From the IMG/VR virus record IMGVR_UViG_3300024999_000110, positions 1 through 60,243 of that record: a stretch of 60,243 nucleotides of DNA, one strand, 5' to 3'. The number at the start of each line of letters is the position of its first letter. Within the stretch, counting starts at the first letter, position 1. Below the pieces are notes generated by a model, which searched no databases, was not told the DNA's origin, and worked only from the letters and a program-made list of their open reading frames with translations. This DNA comes from a virus. Positions 1-7,822 of this stretch are shown piece after piece. A program made the translations under genes and the position numbers.

Positions 1-280
1 CAACCTCACCATTAACTGAAACATAAATAATCGATCCTGCTTGTAAAGTCCTGAACAAAATCCCTGCAGAACCGTTGCCTTGATCAGTTGATCGTTCAAA
101 AGTAATCGCATGTGGAAATATCTTATTATCTGATGGAGGAGTAACGGGAGGAGTAACTGGTACACTTCCTGGGAAATACTGAGTACAAAGTGCATTGCAT
201 TCATCAAGAGACTGTGGAATTGTTACAGCATTAACTGGTAAAGTCCAGAACAAAACTATAGCCAGAACCAACCTGAGCAT
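1..280 (-). CDS. Secreted protein, 3' end outside window
   Basis: The reading frame opens at an ATG whose last base is 278 and runs off the left edge, so the C-terminus is missing. The first 18 or so residues (MLRLVLAIVLFWTLPVNA) form a classic signal peptide with a likely cut after VNA. A short Pro/Thr/Val linker (VPVTPPVTPP) and a beta-rich stretch follow. Its ATG overlaps the stop of the upstream lipoprotein gene (TGATG), and the AGGAGG-like GAGGAGGTAG just upstream is a good ribosome site. It is the last visible member of a run of exported products. Function unknown. Confidence 0.6.
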   Translation of the reverse strand, partial: MLRLVLAIVLFWTLPVNAVTIPQSLDECNALCTQYFPGSVPVTPPVTPPSDNKIFPHAITFERSTDQGNGSAGILFRTLQAGSIIYVSVNGEV

Positions 281-675
281 CAGTCTACCTCCTCGATCTG
301 GCCTTCAGGCTCGATAGGTTCGGCAATCTCTTCAGTGGGGGCGAGCGGCGGAGCAACGTCGGGGAAGGTGGGAGCGGCCGGCTGAGGCGCAAGCGGCGTC
401 GTTGTGGTCGTGGTCTCAGTCGTCGTTACAGCCGGGATGAAGTTGGCCACTGCGTCTTTGATACCTCCAAGCGCAGCCATTGCACCCTCAGTCGCTGCCG
501 AACCGCTGGCATCCTGAGTAGGTGTGTTAGCAGTCGTGAGCCCCTTGGCATCGGTCCTCATGGTGCCGTTTCCGCCGCCGGTGTTCTGGTTAAATGTGAC
601 CTCAGTCGGACTGTAATTTACCGAACAACTCGTCAACAGGCCAACAGCCAAGGCTACTCCCAAAAGTCTCTTCAT
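280..675 (-). CDS. Small lipoprotein, Thr/Pro/Glu-rich
   Basis: I chose the ATG at 675, preceded by GGGGGAAGAG, giving about 131 residues. Longer starts at 687 or 744 are possible, but 744 would run well into the upstream gene. The start MKRLLGVALAVGLLTSC is a lipoprotein signal with lipobox LTSC, so the mature protein should begin with lipidated Cys and sit in a membrane facing the periplasm. The rest is low complexity: a Gly/Asn/Thr stretch, a run of Thr near the middle, then a Pro/Glu/Ile tail. A spanin or superinfection-exclusion role is possible, but nothing decides it. Confidence 0.6.
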   Translation of the reverse strand: MKRLLGVALAVGLLTSCSVNYSPTEVTFNQNTGGGNGTMRTDAKGLTTANTPTQDASGSAATEGAMAALGGIKDAVANFIPAVTTTETTTTTTPLAPQPAAPTFPDVAPPLAPTEEIAEPIEPEGQIEEVD

Positions 676-700
676 CTCTTCCCCCATATTAAGTTGGTTT

Positions 701-1078
701 TCAATACCATTTATCCGCCCATCCTTTGCAATGCTCAAGCTCATGTTTCAGCAGAAACCCCGGCGCCCAGACCTCGCAGGATTGAACACCTCCTTTGCCG
801 TCCGGCCTAACGTCGGCACAGGCCCAGATTCCACCAAGAAAGATAAGTGAAAAGATAGGCCGCTCCTTGAACATCACCCACTGACAAATTGCTGCAGACG
901 CAGGCAGCGACAGCTTATGGATTTTCAAATCTGGAATATTTTGTAACTGTGTCTCATGTGTAAGTCCTGGAAATAACTTTCCTCCAGGCAGTGGTGCACA
1001 TCCAATGAGTTGCGAAACAATAAGCAGGATAGCAATACTCCAGAGGATGCCTGATATGATCTTCTCAGAGAAGGTCAC
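701..1078 (-). CDS. Lipoprotein with C-terminal HELEH zinc-site motif
   Basis: The GTG start (1078) overlaps the TGA of the preceding gene, a sign of translational coupling; no in-frame ATG fits the signal. Residues 8-27 are a hydrophobic signal ending in LIGC, a lipobox, so a lipoprotein is predicted. The C-terminus carries LKHELEHCKGW, an HExxH motif followed by GW, typical of zinc-metallopeptidase helices, 10 residues before the end. Cysteines elsewhere (ACADV, SCEVW, EHC) suit an oxidising compartment. At 125 residues it is far shorter than a normal peptidase, so either it is a minimal HExxH lipoprotein or the motif is structural. No endolysin is visible nearby. Confidence 0.6.
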   Translation of the reverse strand: MTFSEKIISGILWSIAILLIVSQLIGCAPLPGGKLFPGLTHETQLQNIPDLKIHKLSLPASAAICQWVMFKERPIFSLIFLGGIWACADVRPDGKGGVQSCEVWAPGFLLKHELEHCKGWADKWY

Positions 1079-1413
1079 TTCGGCGTAACCTTAATAATCG
1101 TCGGTTTCGGTCCCCAGTCATTCAGCGTGTAAATCTCTGAGTGTGGGGACTCTCCACCATCAGCAAACGTTGCTGTCAACGTGAATGATGTGGTTTTCTT
1201 TATCAGCACCACATCACAGGAACCAATCCTGACAATAGCTGTTGCCCAAGTACATACTGCTGCGCCATCTTGATAGAGCTTAAAACCAGTGTGAGACATA
1301 TCAGCAGGCGGCTCGTAGCCCCACTCAACGGTCAGATTGCGCTGCCAACCTGGAGCTGCAGAGACTGATATTGGAATCAGTAGCAATAAGATTGCAAGCA
1401 AAAGTTTTTTCAT
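1075..1413 (-). CDS. Exported single fibronectin-III-like domain protein
   Basis: 112 residues. MKKLLLAILLLLIPISVSAA is a strong signal peptide with cleavage expected after VSA. The remainder looks like one fibronectin type III or Ig-like beta-sandwich: LTVEWGYEP, then GFKLYQDG, then SFTLTATFADGGES and SEIYTL in typical strand order. GGAGAAAACGAT precedes the ATG. It overlaps its neighbours on both sides by 4 bases, in a coupled operon of exported products. A surface-binding or periplasmic role is inferred only. Confidence 0.6.
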   Translation of the reverse strand: MKKLLLAILLLLIPISVSAAPGWQRNLTVEWGYEPPADMSHTGFKLYQDGAAVCTWATAIVRIGSCDVVLIKKTTSFTLTATFADGGESPHSEIYTLNDWGPKPTIIKVTPK

Positions 1414-1925
1414 ATCGTTTTCTCCTCAGAGCACTTCGTCACATTAGGAACCTCATTCCCCTCTTCACCAACAGTCGGCTGCCAGACTTCAGGAGCATCA
1501 GCGATAACATCTGCCAGTGTGAAGCCCATAAACTCAGGCACCATCACCGCTGCCCGCTTCTCAATCAACTCATAGCCAGTCAGGCCAAGTGATTCGTCAT
1601 ACTCGATAAGCTGCTTGATCTTTGGTTTCAACCGAACCTTCGGAGGCTTACCACCCTTGAGCATCGGGTTGAAGCAGATATCAGGGGTCAGCCGGTCCAT
1701 GGTCAGCGGGCAGGTATCGAAAGATTCTCCATGCCCAGGGTGGTCATCTGCCGGGAAGAGATCTTTGTAGAAAATGATAAAGGTCAGACCGTAGGTCTTG
1801 CCTCCCCTGGTATAGGTTCCACAAGGGAAGGCATTCTCCCAGACTATACCAAAGAGTCTCTTGGGATCTGCTGGGTCTGGTATCTCGTAGTATGCACCGA
1901 ATGATTCACCTCTATCGAGTATCAT
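1410..1925 (-). CDS. Hypothetical protein, 171 aa
   Basis: No family recognised. The N-terminal two thirds is mixed alpha/beta with many aromatic, Gly and Pro residues and a DDHPGHGESFDTCP segment rich in possible metal ligands. The C-terminal third is helical (KPKIKQLIEYDES) and ends in a short polar tail. There is no signal peptide, unlike the next three genes. The start ATG overlaps the stop of the 57-codon gene upstream (TGAT overlap), so it is part of the same minus-strand operon. A late virion or host-interaction protein is possible. Confidence 0.55.
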   Translation of the reverse strand: MILDRGESFGAYYEIPDPADPKRLFGIVWENAFPCGTYTRGGKTYGLTFIIFYKDLFPADDHPGHGESFDTCPLTMDRLTPDICFNPMLKGGKPPKVRLKPKIKQLIEYDESLGLTGYELIEKRAAVMVPEFMGFTLADVIADAPEVWQPTVGEEGNEVPNVTKCSEEKTI

Positions 1926-2095
1926 TCCACCACCTCGTCATCAATCGCCTTCAGCACTTCAGCCAGCTTCTTTGCCCCAAATTCGTAACCAGTGGAAGTT
2001 TCCCACCAGCTTTCGGCGGTATCTTCGGTGCCGTCAATCCCTGCAAGGATGTCCTTGATTTTCGCTTTCAGGTAATAGGCTTCGTGTCTGGTCAT
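1922..2095 (-). CDS. Small hypothetical protein, 57 aa
   Basis: A complete 57-codon frame from ATG 2095 to TGA 1922 fills the gap between two genes exactly. Its ATG overlaps the stop of the upstream 421-residue protein and its stop overlaps the next start. The product is acidic and mainly helical, with a central SWWETSTGYEF segment. Both boundaries are coupled, which strongly suggests it is a real gene. Function unknown. Confidence 0.6.
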   Translation of the reverse strand: MTRHEAYYLKAKIKDILAGIDGTEDTAESWWETSTGYEFGAKKLAEVLKAIDDEVVE

Positions 2096-3357
2096 ATCGC
2101 ATACCCCTGCACTTTCAGCACTTCTGCCTCACTCGCAGATTTCCCCCAGAATTGAGTCTGCTGTATGCCAAATGGTATAACGCTATTCAGGCCGATACGT
2201 TCATGGGTAACGACATTCCAGTCTCCATCAGCACCGACCGCGACAGCGCTTCCCCATGTGATTGCAGTGAAAGTGTTCTTCGCGTAGCCAGTCCTGAATG
2301 TGGCCCCATCACATTGCACAACCGGGAGAAGTTCGTCAGTCCTTGCCCATCCGCCTGTAACCGTGACCTCTGCCGTATTGGTGCCGTCAGTACATTTCAA
2401 CTTCCCACCAGAATCCGCGAAGATCAATCCGGCTGCAACGTCATTGACCGAGAGGATATTCGCCGGGGCCGTAACCTGTGCGCTGGATACTCCCATTTCT
2501 ACCAATGCAGCAGCCGTAAACGCACCCCCGCTTAGGGCAGCGATCATAGCTGCAGACAGCGGTATCGCCAGTCCGTTGCCGCCGCTGGTGGATGCTGTGG
2601 AGGTTACTGAGGTGGTTGCGCCTGCGCCTGATGCTGCGTAGGGCATTTGGTAGGGGGAGGCTACGAGTTGGGGGTTGGAGATGGTTACTGTGCCTGTTGC
2701 AGCCCCGGACGTTCCCGCCCCAAATCTAAAACTGACTGTCCCTCCCGTGCCAGCAATGACCATTTTTACAGCCAACACCCTGCTCCCCGATGATGGCTTG
2801 TATCCAACCGTTTGCCCAACCCCATCAACATAATATGTGCTGGTCGCACCGCTCGGAAGCGGGACAGGATAGATGATATCTGCAACAGCTAAATTGCCAT
2901 CACACACTGCGTCAACGGTATAAATATAGGTTGTATTGGCCAATACAGACAGACTTTGCCCAATCCCTTCACGAGCAACTGCGGCTGAAAACGTTAACAA
3001 CGGTCCTGCAACGGTAAGGGTTCCGCCCGTGAGCACTACAGCCCAATTCGTCGGAGCAGCCCCCGGCGTACCCGACACAGCCCCCTCAAACTTGGAGTTC
3101 TGCAACAGGTTGCTATACGCAGGCTGTACCATCACCCCCCGCCCAGGATGATTGACAGGCCACGGAACCATATTTCCTGAAGCGTCTGGCTGGTTGCCTG
3201 CTACTGAGGTTTGGATCTGGGGGCCTACAGGACAGACGGTGGGGGTCTTGGCGTTCCAGAGAGAGAGTAGGCCGGGAATACCACCTTCGCTACCAGCTAT
3301 CGCTCTCCGCGAATAACTCTTGAATATCGGCTTGAAAATACTCTTAGCGACACTCAT
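2092..3357 (-). CDS. Beta-rich virion adhesin or tail-fibre-like protein
   Basis: 421 residues. After a basic N-terminal 20 residues, the region around 80-240 has the layout of a carbohydrate-binding jelly roll: an N-L-x-N-S-x-F-E opening, T-N-W-A-V-V, repeated Gly/Thr strands and a closing ISNPQ. A second beta domain (about 265-421) resembles LamG/concanavalin-like recognition folds, with FTAAALVEMGV, GGKLKCTDG and WNVVTHERIGL. Low-complexity Ala/Gly/Ser links them. It lies downstream of the head genes in a late operon. Binding of cell-surface glycans is inferred from composition and domain order. Confidence 0.5.
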   Translation of the reverse strand: MSVAKSIFKPIFKSYSRRAIAGSEGGIPGLLSLWNAKTPTVCPVGPQIQTSVAGNQPDASGNMVPWPVNHPGRGVMVQPAYSNLLQNSKFEGAVSGTPGAAPTNWAVVLTGGTLTVAGPLLTFSAAVAREGIGQSLSVLANTTYIYTVDAVCDGNLAVADIIYPVPLPSGATSTYYVDGVGQTVGYKPSSGSRVLAVKMVIAGTGGTVSFRFGAGTSGAATGTVTISNPQLVASPYQMPYAASGAGATTSVTSTASTSGGNGLAIPLSAAMIAALSGGAFTAAALVEMGVSSAQVTAPANILSVNDVAAGLIFADSGGKLKCTDGTNTAEVTVTGGWARTDELLPVVQCDGATFRTGYAKNTFTAITWGSAVAVGADGDWNVVTHERIGLNSVIPFGIQQTQFWGKSASEAEVLKVQGYAI

Positions 3358-3641
3358 CAGTCTACCAACTGAACACCGACTGCGTTAGCGGTTACGCCCT
3401 TGACAAATTGCAGGGTGATGGGACTATCGATCTTTAACGGAGGTGAGGTGGCGGTCATGGTTACTGCTACTCCAAATTCATCATAAAGAGCCAAAGCTAC
3501 ACCAGCTTCATCAAGTATATTTACTGCAATAGTCTCTGCCACAAGAACACCAGCAACTGTAACAGTCTTCGGAAGTGAATGAGCAGGAAAATAATGCCTG
3601 ACAGTCATAGCCGCAGTTTGCTTAGGAATAATCATACTCAT
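3357..3641 (-). CDS. Small beta-rich structural protein
   Basis: 94 residues, almost all short beta strands separated by Gly/Pro/Thr turns, with no signal peptide. Its TVTVAGVLVAETIAV stretch resembles the repeat units of the upstream protein (AITVAGVLATDMAFV), so the two may share a fold. It lies just past the terminator at 3696-3729, so it may be expressed at a different level from the capsid genes. A decoration or fibre-adaptor role is possible but unproven. Confidence 0.5.
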   Translation of the reverse strand: MSMIIPKQTAAMTVRHYFPAHSLPKTVTVAGVLVAETIAVNILDEAGVALALYDEFGVAVTMTATSPPLKIDSPITLQFVKGVTANAVGVQLVD

Positions 3642-3695
3642 AATATTCTCCGCTATAATAATTGTTATTGGATTAACTTTTATATTAACACAAAA

Positions 3696-3738
3696 CCTGT
3701 AATAATAAAGTTCCCCTTATTATTACAAGTTCTTTTTT
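3696..3738. terminator. Bidirectional intrinsic terminator
   Basis: Arms 3696-3708 and 3717-3729 form 13 pairs (one wobble) around the loop AGTTCCCC. Read leftward, the hairpin starts 7 bases after the stop of the triple-repeat gene and is followed by GGTTTTG. Read rightward, it is followed by TTCTTTTTT. It should end or attenuate leftward head-gene transcripts. Confidence 0.7.
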
Positions 3739-4675
3739 AATATGCCCTGAGCACCATATAACTAAAGGCATGAACACTAGATGGATCAGCTGAACAAGTT
3801 ACCGTCAAAGTATTAGCAGTTACAACAGCCTTCAAAATGCTATCCGTATCATTCGTAGTATTATAAATGACTATCGGAATATCTGTAGCAAGAGCACCAG
3901 TCACAGTAACCGCTTCAGCTGCTGCCCCACCAACCGTTTGATGTGTTCCTGCGTAAGCAATATAATGACTTGGTTTAAATGTTCCTCTCGGCCGAATAAC
4001 AACATAATGTAAACTATGTGCCACAGCTGGATCAGCAGAACAGGTTACAGTAATTGTATTATTAGTACAAACTATATCACTAATAGTATCAGTGTCATCT
4101 GTTGCACCATAATTAACAAAAGCCATATCAGTAGCCAAAACACCAGCAACTGTAATAGCTTCTGCAGCAGCACCACCAACAGTAGTATGCGTTCCAGCAG
4201 CTACAATATCCCACTCAGGAACACATCTATTCCTTAACAATGCATAATCATAGCCATGTGCTGTACTAGGATCTGCACTACCAACAATAGTAATCGTACT
4301 ATCAGTAGCTATTGCAGAAACTATCTGATCGTTATCATCAGAAACTTCATGATTAACAATAGCTATATCAGTAGAAAGAATCAGTCCACTTCGAGTAATT
4401 ACTTCAGTTGTATCTCCACCGGCAGAAGTGACTGGGCCTTCAGCCAACTTTATGCCATAACCATAAGTTGGGCCAACAGGAACAAACAAGCACGATGCAG
4501 CAGTGCCCATATTTACCCATTGAGCTGCCTGACCAAGAGCTACATCAGTCTTAGTGAATGTACACCCTGGATTGTACCCAGCAGATCCAGATGCAGGAAT
4601 CGTAGATCCAGAAGCCATTGACTTATTTCTGGAAGTATCACATGTAATACCATTCGGAAAATTTGTTACACCCAT
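3737..4675 (-). CDS. Virion protein with three tandem beta repeats
   Basis: I start at ATG 4675, because the GGAGG of the upstream in-frame ATG (4687) is itself a well-placed ribosome site for it; this gives 312 residues. The C-terminal three quarters holds three repeats of roughly 70 residues. Each runs GG(A/D)-x-x-E-x-I/V-T, then (S/A)TD, then a D-x-x-D loop, T-I/L-T-V and a closing (C/G)SADPSxxH. This is a beta-sandwich-like repeat. It follows the major capsid gene, which fits a head-decoration or other abundant structural role. The repeats have diverged, so they are old. Confidence 0.6.
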   Translation of the reverse strand: MGVTNFPNGITCDTSRNKSMASGSTIPASGSAGYNPGCTFTKTDVALGQAAQWVNMGTAASCLFVPVGPTYGYGIKLAEGPVTSAGGDTTEVITRSGLILSTDIAIVNHEVSDDNDQIVSAIATDSTITIVGSADPSTAHGYDYALLRNRCVPEWDIVAAGTHTTVGGAAAEAITVAGVLATDMAFVNYGATDDTDTISDIVCTNNTITVTCSADPAVAHSLHYVVIRPRGTFKPSHYIAYAGTHQTVGGAAAEAVTVTGALATDIPIVIYNTTNDTDSILKAVVTANTLTVTCSADPSSVHAFSYMVLRAY

Positions 4676-4752
4676 AATTTCCTCCACTGGGACACTTCTT
4701 ATCTCAAAGAACTGCCTGAAAGATTTTAACTTTCATTTACCCACATTATTAA

Positions 4753-4822
4753 GACCGTTCTAAGCTCGTCACAAAGAACGGTCAGTTCTTATTTCAGTTT
4801 GGTCGTTCACTTATGAACGGTC
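4753..4822. repeat. Two inverted repeats downstream of the capsid gene
   Basis: The first is GACCGTTCT (4753-4761) and AGAACGGTC (4775-4783), a 9-bp stem with a 13-base loop. The second is CGTTCA-CTTA-TGAACG (4804-4819), which contains the 14-mer palindrome GTTCACTTATGAAC also found at 13424 and 29972. The words GACCGTTC/GAACGGTC occur in both. They lie between the capsid stop and the next gene. No U-tract follows, so RNA processing, mRNA protection or an operator is likelier than simple termination. Confidence 0.6.
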
Positions 4823-4824
4823 AA

Positions 4825-5748
4825 TTATGCAGCACCCGGACTTCCAAAAATTCCCCTTGGATCAGACCAACCAAAGCTTCCACGAAAAGTCGCTTTGAAC
4901 TTTGCATTCTCAGTATCGAAGTCATTCTCAGTTCCAAACGCATCAGGCCTCCTTTCCATATACTTCAAACCGTCTGGACAGTTAGTTTTAATAAACCATG
5001 CATCACTATCAGTCAGGTAATGATTCACAGCGATGCCCTGAGGAAACTTCTTCGATGCTCGAATAGCATTGATATCATTATTCGCGCTGCCGGACTGTCC
5101 GATAGATTCGAGAATCCGCATAGCGTCAAACTCAAGAGCAGTCGGGATGATCAACTTCTGAGGCATAATCGCGATCTTGAGTCCACGATCAGTAGTGAAT
5201 GCAGCGATGTCAATGCAAGCCTGCTCGAGGGCTGCTTCACTGAGGTCAGCCGCAGTAGAGAGCTCGTTCCTCCAGATACCGCCGGATTTATTCGGATGAT
5301 CAGTAGCACAAAGCTCCTTACCATCACTATTAGTTCCCATAGTATAAGCAGCAGTAAACGCCCGATTAAGGATGTTTGCCCCAATAATCTCTTTGGTTTG
5401 CCGGATAGAAAAAGCAAGTGCATTTGCACGACGCAGCGCAACTGTAACAGCTATACCATCTTCGTACATTTCCCGAGTAATAATAAATCCAAGGCCGTAC
5501 GTTACATGAGTGTAGCGACTAACAAATCCCTGCTCCTGCTCATCATACGCAATCCCAGCTCCCTCGGTTTTTACTGCTGCAAGACCGAAACCAGTTACGC
5601 CAGCTTCTTCTTCGAAAGCCTTTGTAGAGTTACCCTTTTCAAAAATATCCAAATACTCAATCGGATACTCTTTATATTTCTGCCCGAACCAAGTCTTGAC
5701 CCCAGGCACCAGATCTTTTGCAAAATTACTAGTAGTAATAATACCCAT
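4825..5748 (-). CDS. Major capsid protein, Mu gpT/HK97-like
   Basis: 307 residues. The protein has the layout of the Mu gpT-type HK97-fold major head subunit: a helical N-arm, GLGFIITREMYEDG, a helical spine segment ending RQTKEIIGANILNRAF, an ATDHPNKSGG loop region, and a C-terminal WSDPRGIFGSPGAA tail. Position supports the call: scaffold-like and decoration-like genes come just before it in the operon. GGAGCTTACAA precedes the ATG. It assembles the icosahedral head shell. No protease domain is visible in the window, so maturation cleavage cannot be judged. Confidence 0.8.
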   Translation of the reverse strand: MGIITTSNFAKDLVPGVKTWFGQKYKEYPIEYLDIFEKGNSTKAFEEEAGVTGFGLAAVKTEGAGIAYDEQEQGFVSRYTHVTYGLGFIITREMYEDGIAVTVALRRANALAFSIRQTKEIIGANILNRAFTAAYTMGTNSDGKELCATDHPNKSGGIWRNELSTAADLSEAALEQACIDIAAFTTDRGLKIAIMPQKLIIPTALEFDAMRILESIGQSGSANNDINAIRASKKFPQGIAVNHYLTDSDAWFIKTNCPDGLKYMERRPDAFGTENDFDTENAKFKATFRGSFGWSDPRGIFGSPGAA

Positions 5749-5800
5749 TTGTAAGCTCCTTTAAATGATGATTAAATAGCAGAAGTTAATAAACAACTAA

Positions 5801-6397
5801 TTAAACATCAGTTGAAATAGTAAGGCCCAGCTCATGCTCTCCGAAAAGAATTTCCCACTTGGCATAATTTCCAAGTTCATTATCTTCTCGATTAGCCAAC
5901 CTCAAAAGTCTACAGTTACCACTGGTGTCGGTTGCAGTATCACTGGAATCAAGTTCCATAGCAGACTTACCAGTAGTCGTAGATCCAGAACCAACTATAA
6001 AGTTTGTAGAAAGCCCTACTTCAGTAGCAGCCAATGCAGCACCATCACTATCTTCCTGAACTTCAAAAATAACCTGAGGATCATCAACTACCAGACAATA
6101 CATTGCAGTAGCAGCAGGCCGATATGAACGATTAGGAGTATCAGGATGAGTCATTACATACGGATTATCACCAAAAGCAATTACAACACCTCTCACTGCA
6201 GCACCAGCAGTAGCTTGGGCTACCGTAGGATACTTGCCGGTTGAATCTGCAGATCCAGCACTTTTAACTGCATCGCCAATAAAAGTTGCAGTATTATCAG
6301 TAGACGGAATGTAATAAACATTTGCCTGACCGTTCCAAGGAGACCCGTTCAAATGTTTGACCGGCTTAAAGCCGAAAGGAGTATCAAGATTTGCCAT
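5801..6397 (-). CDS. Capsid decoration/cement-like protein
   Basis: 198 residues, starting MANLDTPFGFKPVKHLNG, an opening I recognise from proteins found next to major capsid genes in podo- and siphoviruses. The body is beta-rich with small Ala/Gly/Thr strands (AVRGVVIAFGDNP, PQVIFEVQED) and little helix, as expected of a shell-binding cement protein. It sits 52 bases upstream of the capsid gene in transcription order. Decoration of the capsid is inferred from position and composition. Confidence 0.6.
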   Translation of the reverse strand: MANLDTPFGFKPVKHLNGSPWNGQANVYYIPSTDNTATFIGDAVKSAGSADSTGKYPTVAQATAGAAVRGVVIAFGDNPYVMTHPDTPNRSYRPAATAMYCLVVDDPQVIFEVQEDSDGAALAATEVGLSTNFIVGSGSTTTGKSAMELDSSDTATDTSGNCRLLRLANREDNELGNYAKWEILFGEHELGLTISTDV

Positions 6398-6424
6398 ATT
6401 TTTTACCTCAACAAAGTTTAATTA

Positions 6425-6838
6425 TTACGAAATAGTCACACTTCCAGACAAGCCATCTCTACCCTCGCCACGAGAGTTCCGCTTAATTTGGTTTTCTACC
6501 TCACTAATCTTGGCTTGTGATTCGGCTCGGTCTGCCTCATAAATCTCTTCTGGAATCTCCATTAGAACAGCCCTTTGATTGTTACCCACACTAGGGTTGG
6601 TGGCACTACCAATATTAGTCGGTCTGCCAATCTTTGAATCCCCAACAGGTGAACCATCATCAACAGTGTTCCATCCAGCGTCTTTAAACATCTGAAGGCG
6701 ATCTCCAGTATCATTAACAAATCGGCGCACGAAACCGACCTTCTTCGGTGCAGTCAAGATATTCCTCGACCCTAAAGGTATTCTCTTACGCGGTTGCTCG
6801 CTTTTAATACTCTCTGTATTTTTTGCCTGTTCTGTCAT
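6425..6838 (-). CDS. Conserved head-region protein, 137 aa
   Basis: The core KRIPLGSRNILTAPK followed by GFVRRFVNDTGDRLQMF and DAGW is a pattern seen in small phage proteins encoded between scaffold and capsid genes. The N-terminus is Lys/Glu/Ser-rich and disordered; a C-terminal helix carries EEIYEADRAESQAKISEVE. It overlaps no neighbour and is 16 bases from the scaffold-like gene. A structural or assembly role is likely, with the exact job unknown. Confidence 0.55.
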   Translation of the reverse strand: MTEQAKNTESIKSEQPRKRIPLGSRNILTAPKKVGFVRRFVNDTGDRLQMFKDAGWNTVDDGSPVGDSKIGRPTNIGSATNPSVGNNQRAVLMEIPEEIYEADRAESQAKISEVENQIKRNSRGEGRDGLSGSVTIS

Positions 6839-6853
6839 AACATAATCCTCTTA

Positions 6854-7810
6854 TTATTCTTGCATACTTGCAATATCTTTAATGTATTGTTCTTCGGTCA
6901 TTATGCCTCCGCGAACAAATTGATTCATTATACTAATTTGGTCAGGTGTAAGATCAGCTTTGCTGAAAGAATTCGTAGCACCTTTATTGTTTGATCCTTT
7001 ATCAACAGGAGAAACAGGTCCGATTGGCTTAACAGTCCCAGTAGTAGCAGGTGCTGCTGAAGTAGTTTTAGGAGCAAACTTTTCTGGAAAAACCTCCTGA
7101 ACTTTCTGTCGTACTAATGCATAAATCCTCGGCAGTGGTGCTCCAACATAATTCTGCGCTACACTATCAGCGAACTGTGCCATTTCATTGTCTTCCAAGT
7201 ACCATTGATTATCCTGAATCCAATCATCATAGACAGGATTTTCAACAGCACCAGCATCAGACTTGTTAGCACTTATTTTGGGGGCAGCAAGATCATTTTT
7301 CTTTGCTTCGATCTGTGCGTCCAGTTCTTCTACTTTATCAACATCAGCAAGTTCAATTGCAGACTTACGTTCCTTTTTAAGAGTTTCTATTTCAGCAGTT
7401 AGTTTCTTAACTTCAGTCTGATAGACTTTCTCATTGTGCTCTTTAAGTGCATTTACAGATGCCTGAACAGCACTAAGATTCTCCTTTAAGTCTTTATTAT
7501 GCTTACTCATTGCCTTCTGAATGTCTTTCGACCTCAGAATGTACGTGACCGCATCAACTGCATCTTCACCTACATGATCAGCACGCCAGCCAAGTTGTGA
7601 AGCAAGTTCTTCTACAGAAGGAGCAATCTTGGTTTGATCAGAATCAGCATTACCATCAGTGGTTTTAGTTTGATTGGAAGATTGATCATCACCAGATTTA
7701 GCTACCACAACAGACTTGCTGATATCACCAGTTGTTTCTGTTGCTTCTGTAGAAGAACCATCAGTTGCTTCGGCTGCCATAATAATGTCTTGCACAAATT
7801 CTTCTGCCAT
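6854..7810 (-). CDS. Scaffold-like head assembly protein
   Basis: 318 residues, very acidic and Lys/Glu/Gln-rich. An unstructured Thr/Ser/Asp N-terminal 60 residues is followed by a long heptad-rich coiled coil (about 85-180: LKEHNEKVYQ, VKKLTAEIETLKKERK). Then comes a helical segment with VYDDWIQDNQW and a Pro/Thr linker before a C-terminal helix ending TEEQYIKDI. That composition, and the place between portal/GroES and capsid, is typical of phage scaffolds, which fill the procapsid and leave or are cleaved. No protease domain is fused to it. Confidence 0.65.
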   Translation of the reverse strand: MAEEFVQDIIMAAEATDGSSTEATETTGDISKSVVVAKSGDDQSSNQTKTTDGNADSDQTKIAPSVEELASQLGWRADHVGEDAVDAVTYILRSKDIQKAMSKHNKDLKENLSAVQASVNALKEHNEKVYQTEVKKLTAEIETLKKERKSAIELADVDKVEELDAQIEAKKNDLAAPKISANKSDAGAVENPVYDDWIQDNQWYLEDNEMAQFADSVAQNYVGAPLPRIYALVRQKVQEVFPEKFAPKTTSAAPATTGTVKPIGPVSPVDKGSNNKGATNSFSKADLTPDQISIMNQFVRGGIMTEEQYIKDIASMQE

Positions 7811-7822
7811 AATAACACCTAT

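Noticed and set aside
2092-3357. Diversity-generating retroelement target
   Set aside because: No reverse transcriptase or template repeat is visible in the window and the C-terminal end shows no evidence of a variable repeat.
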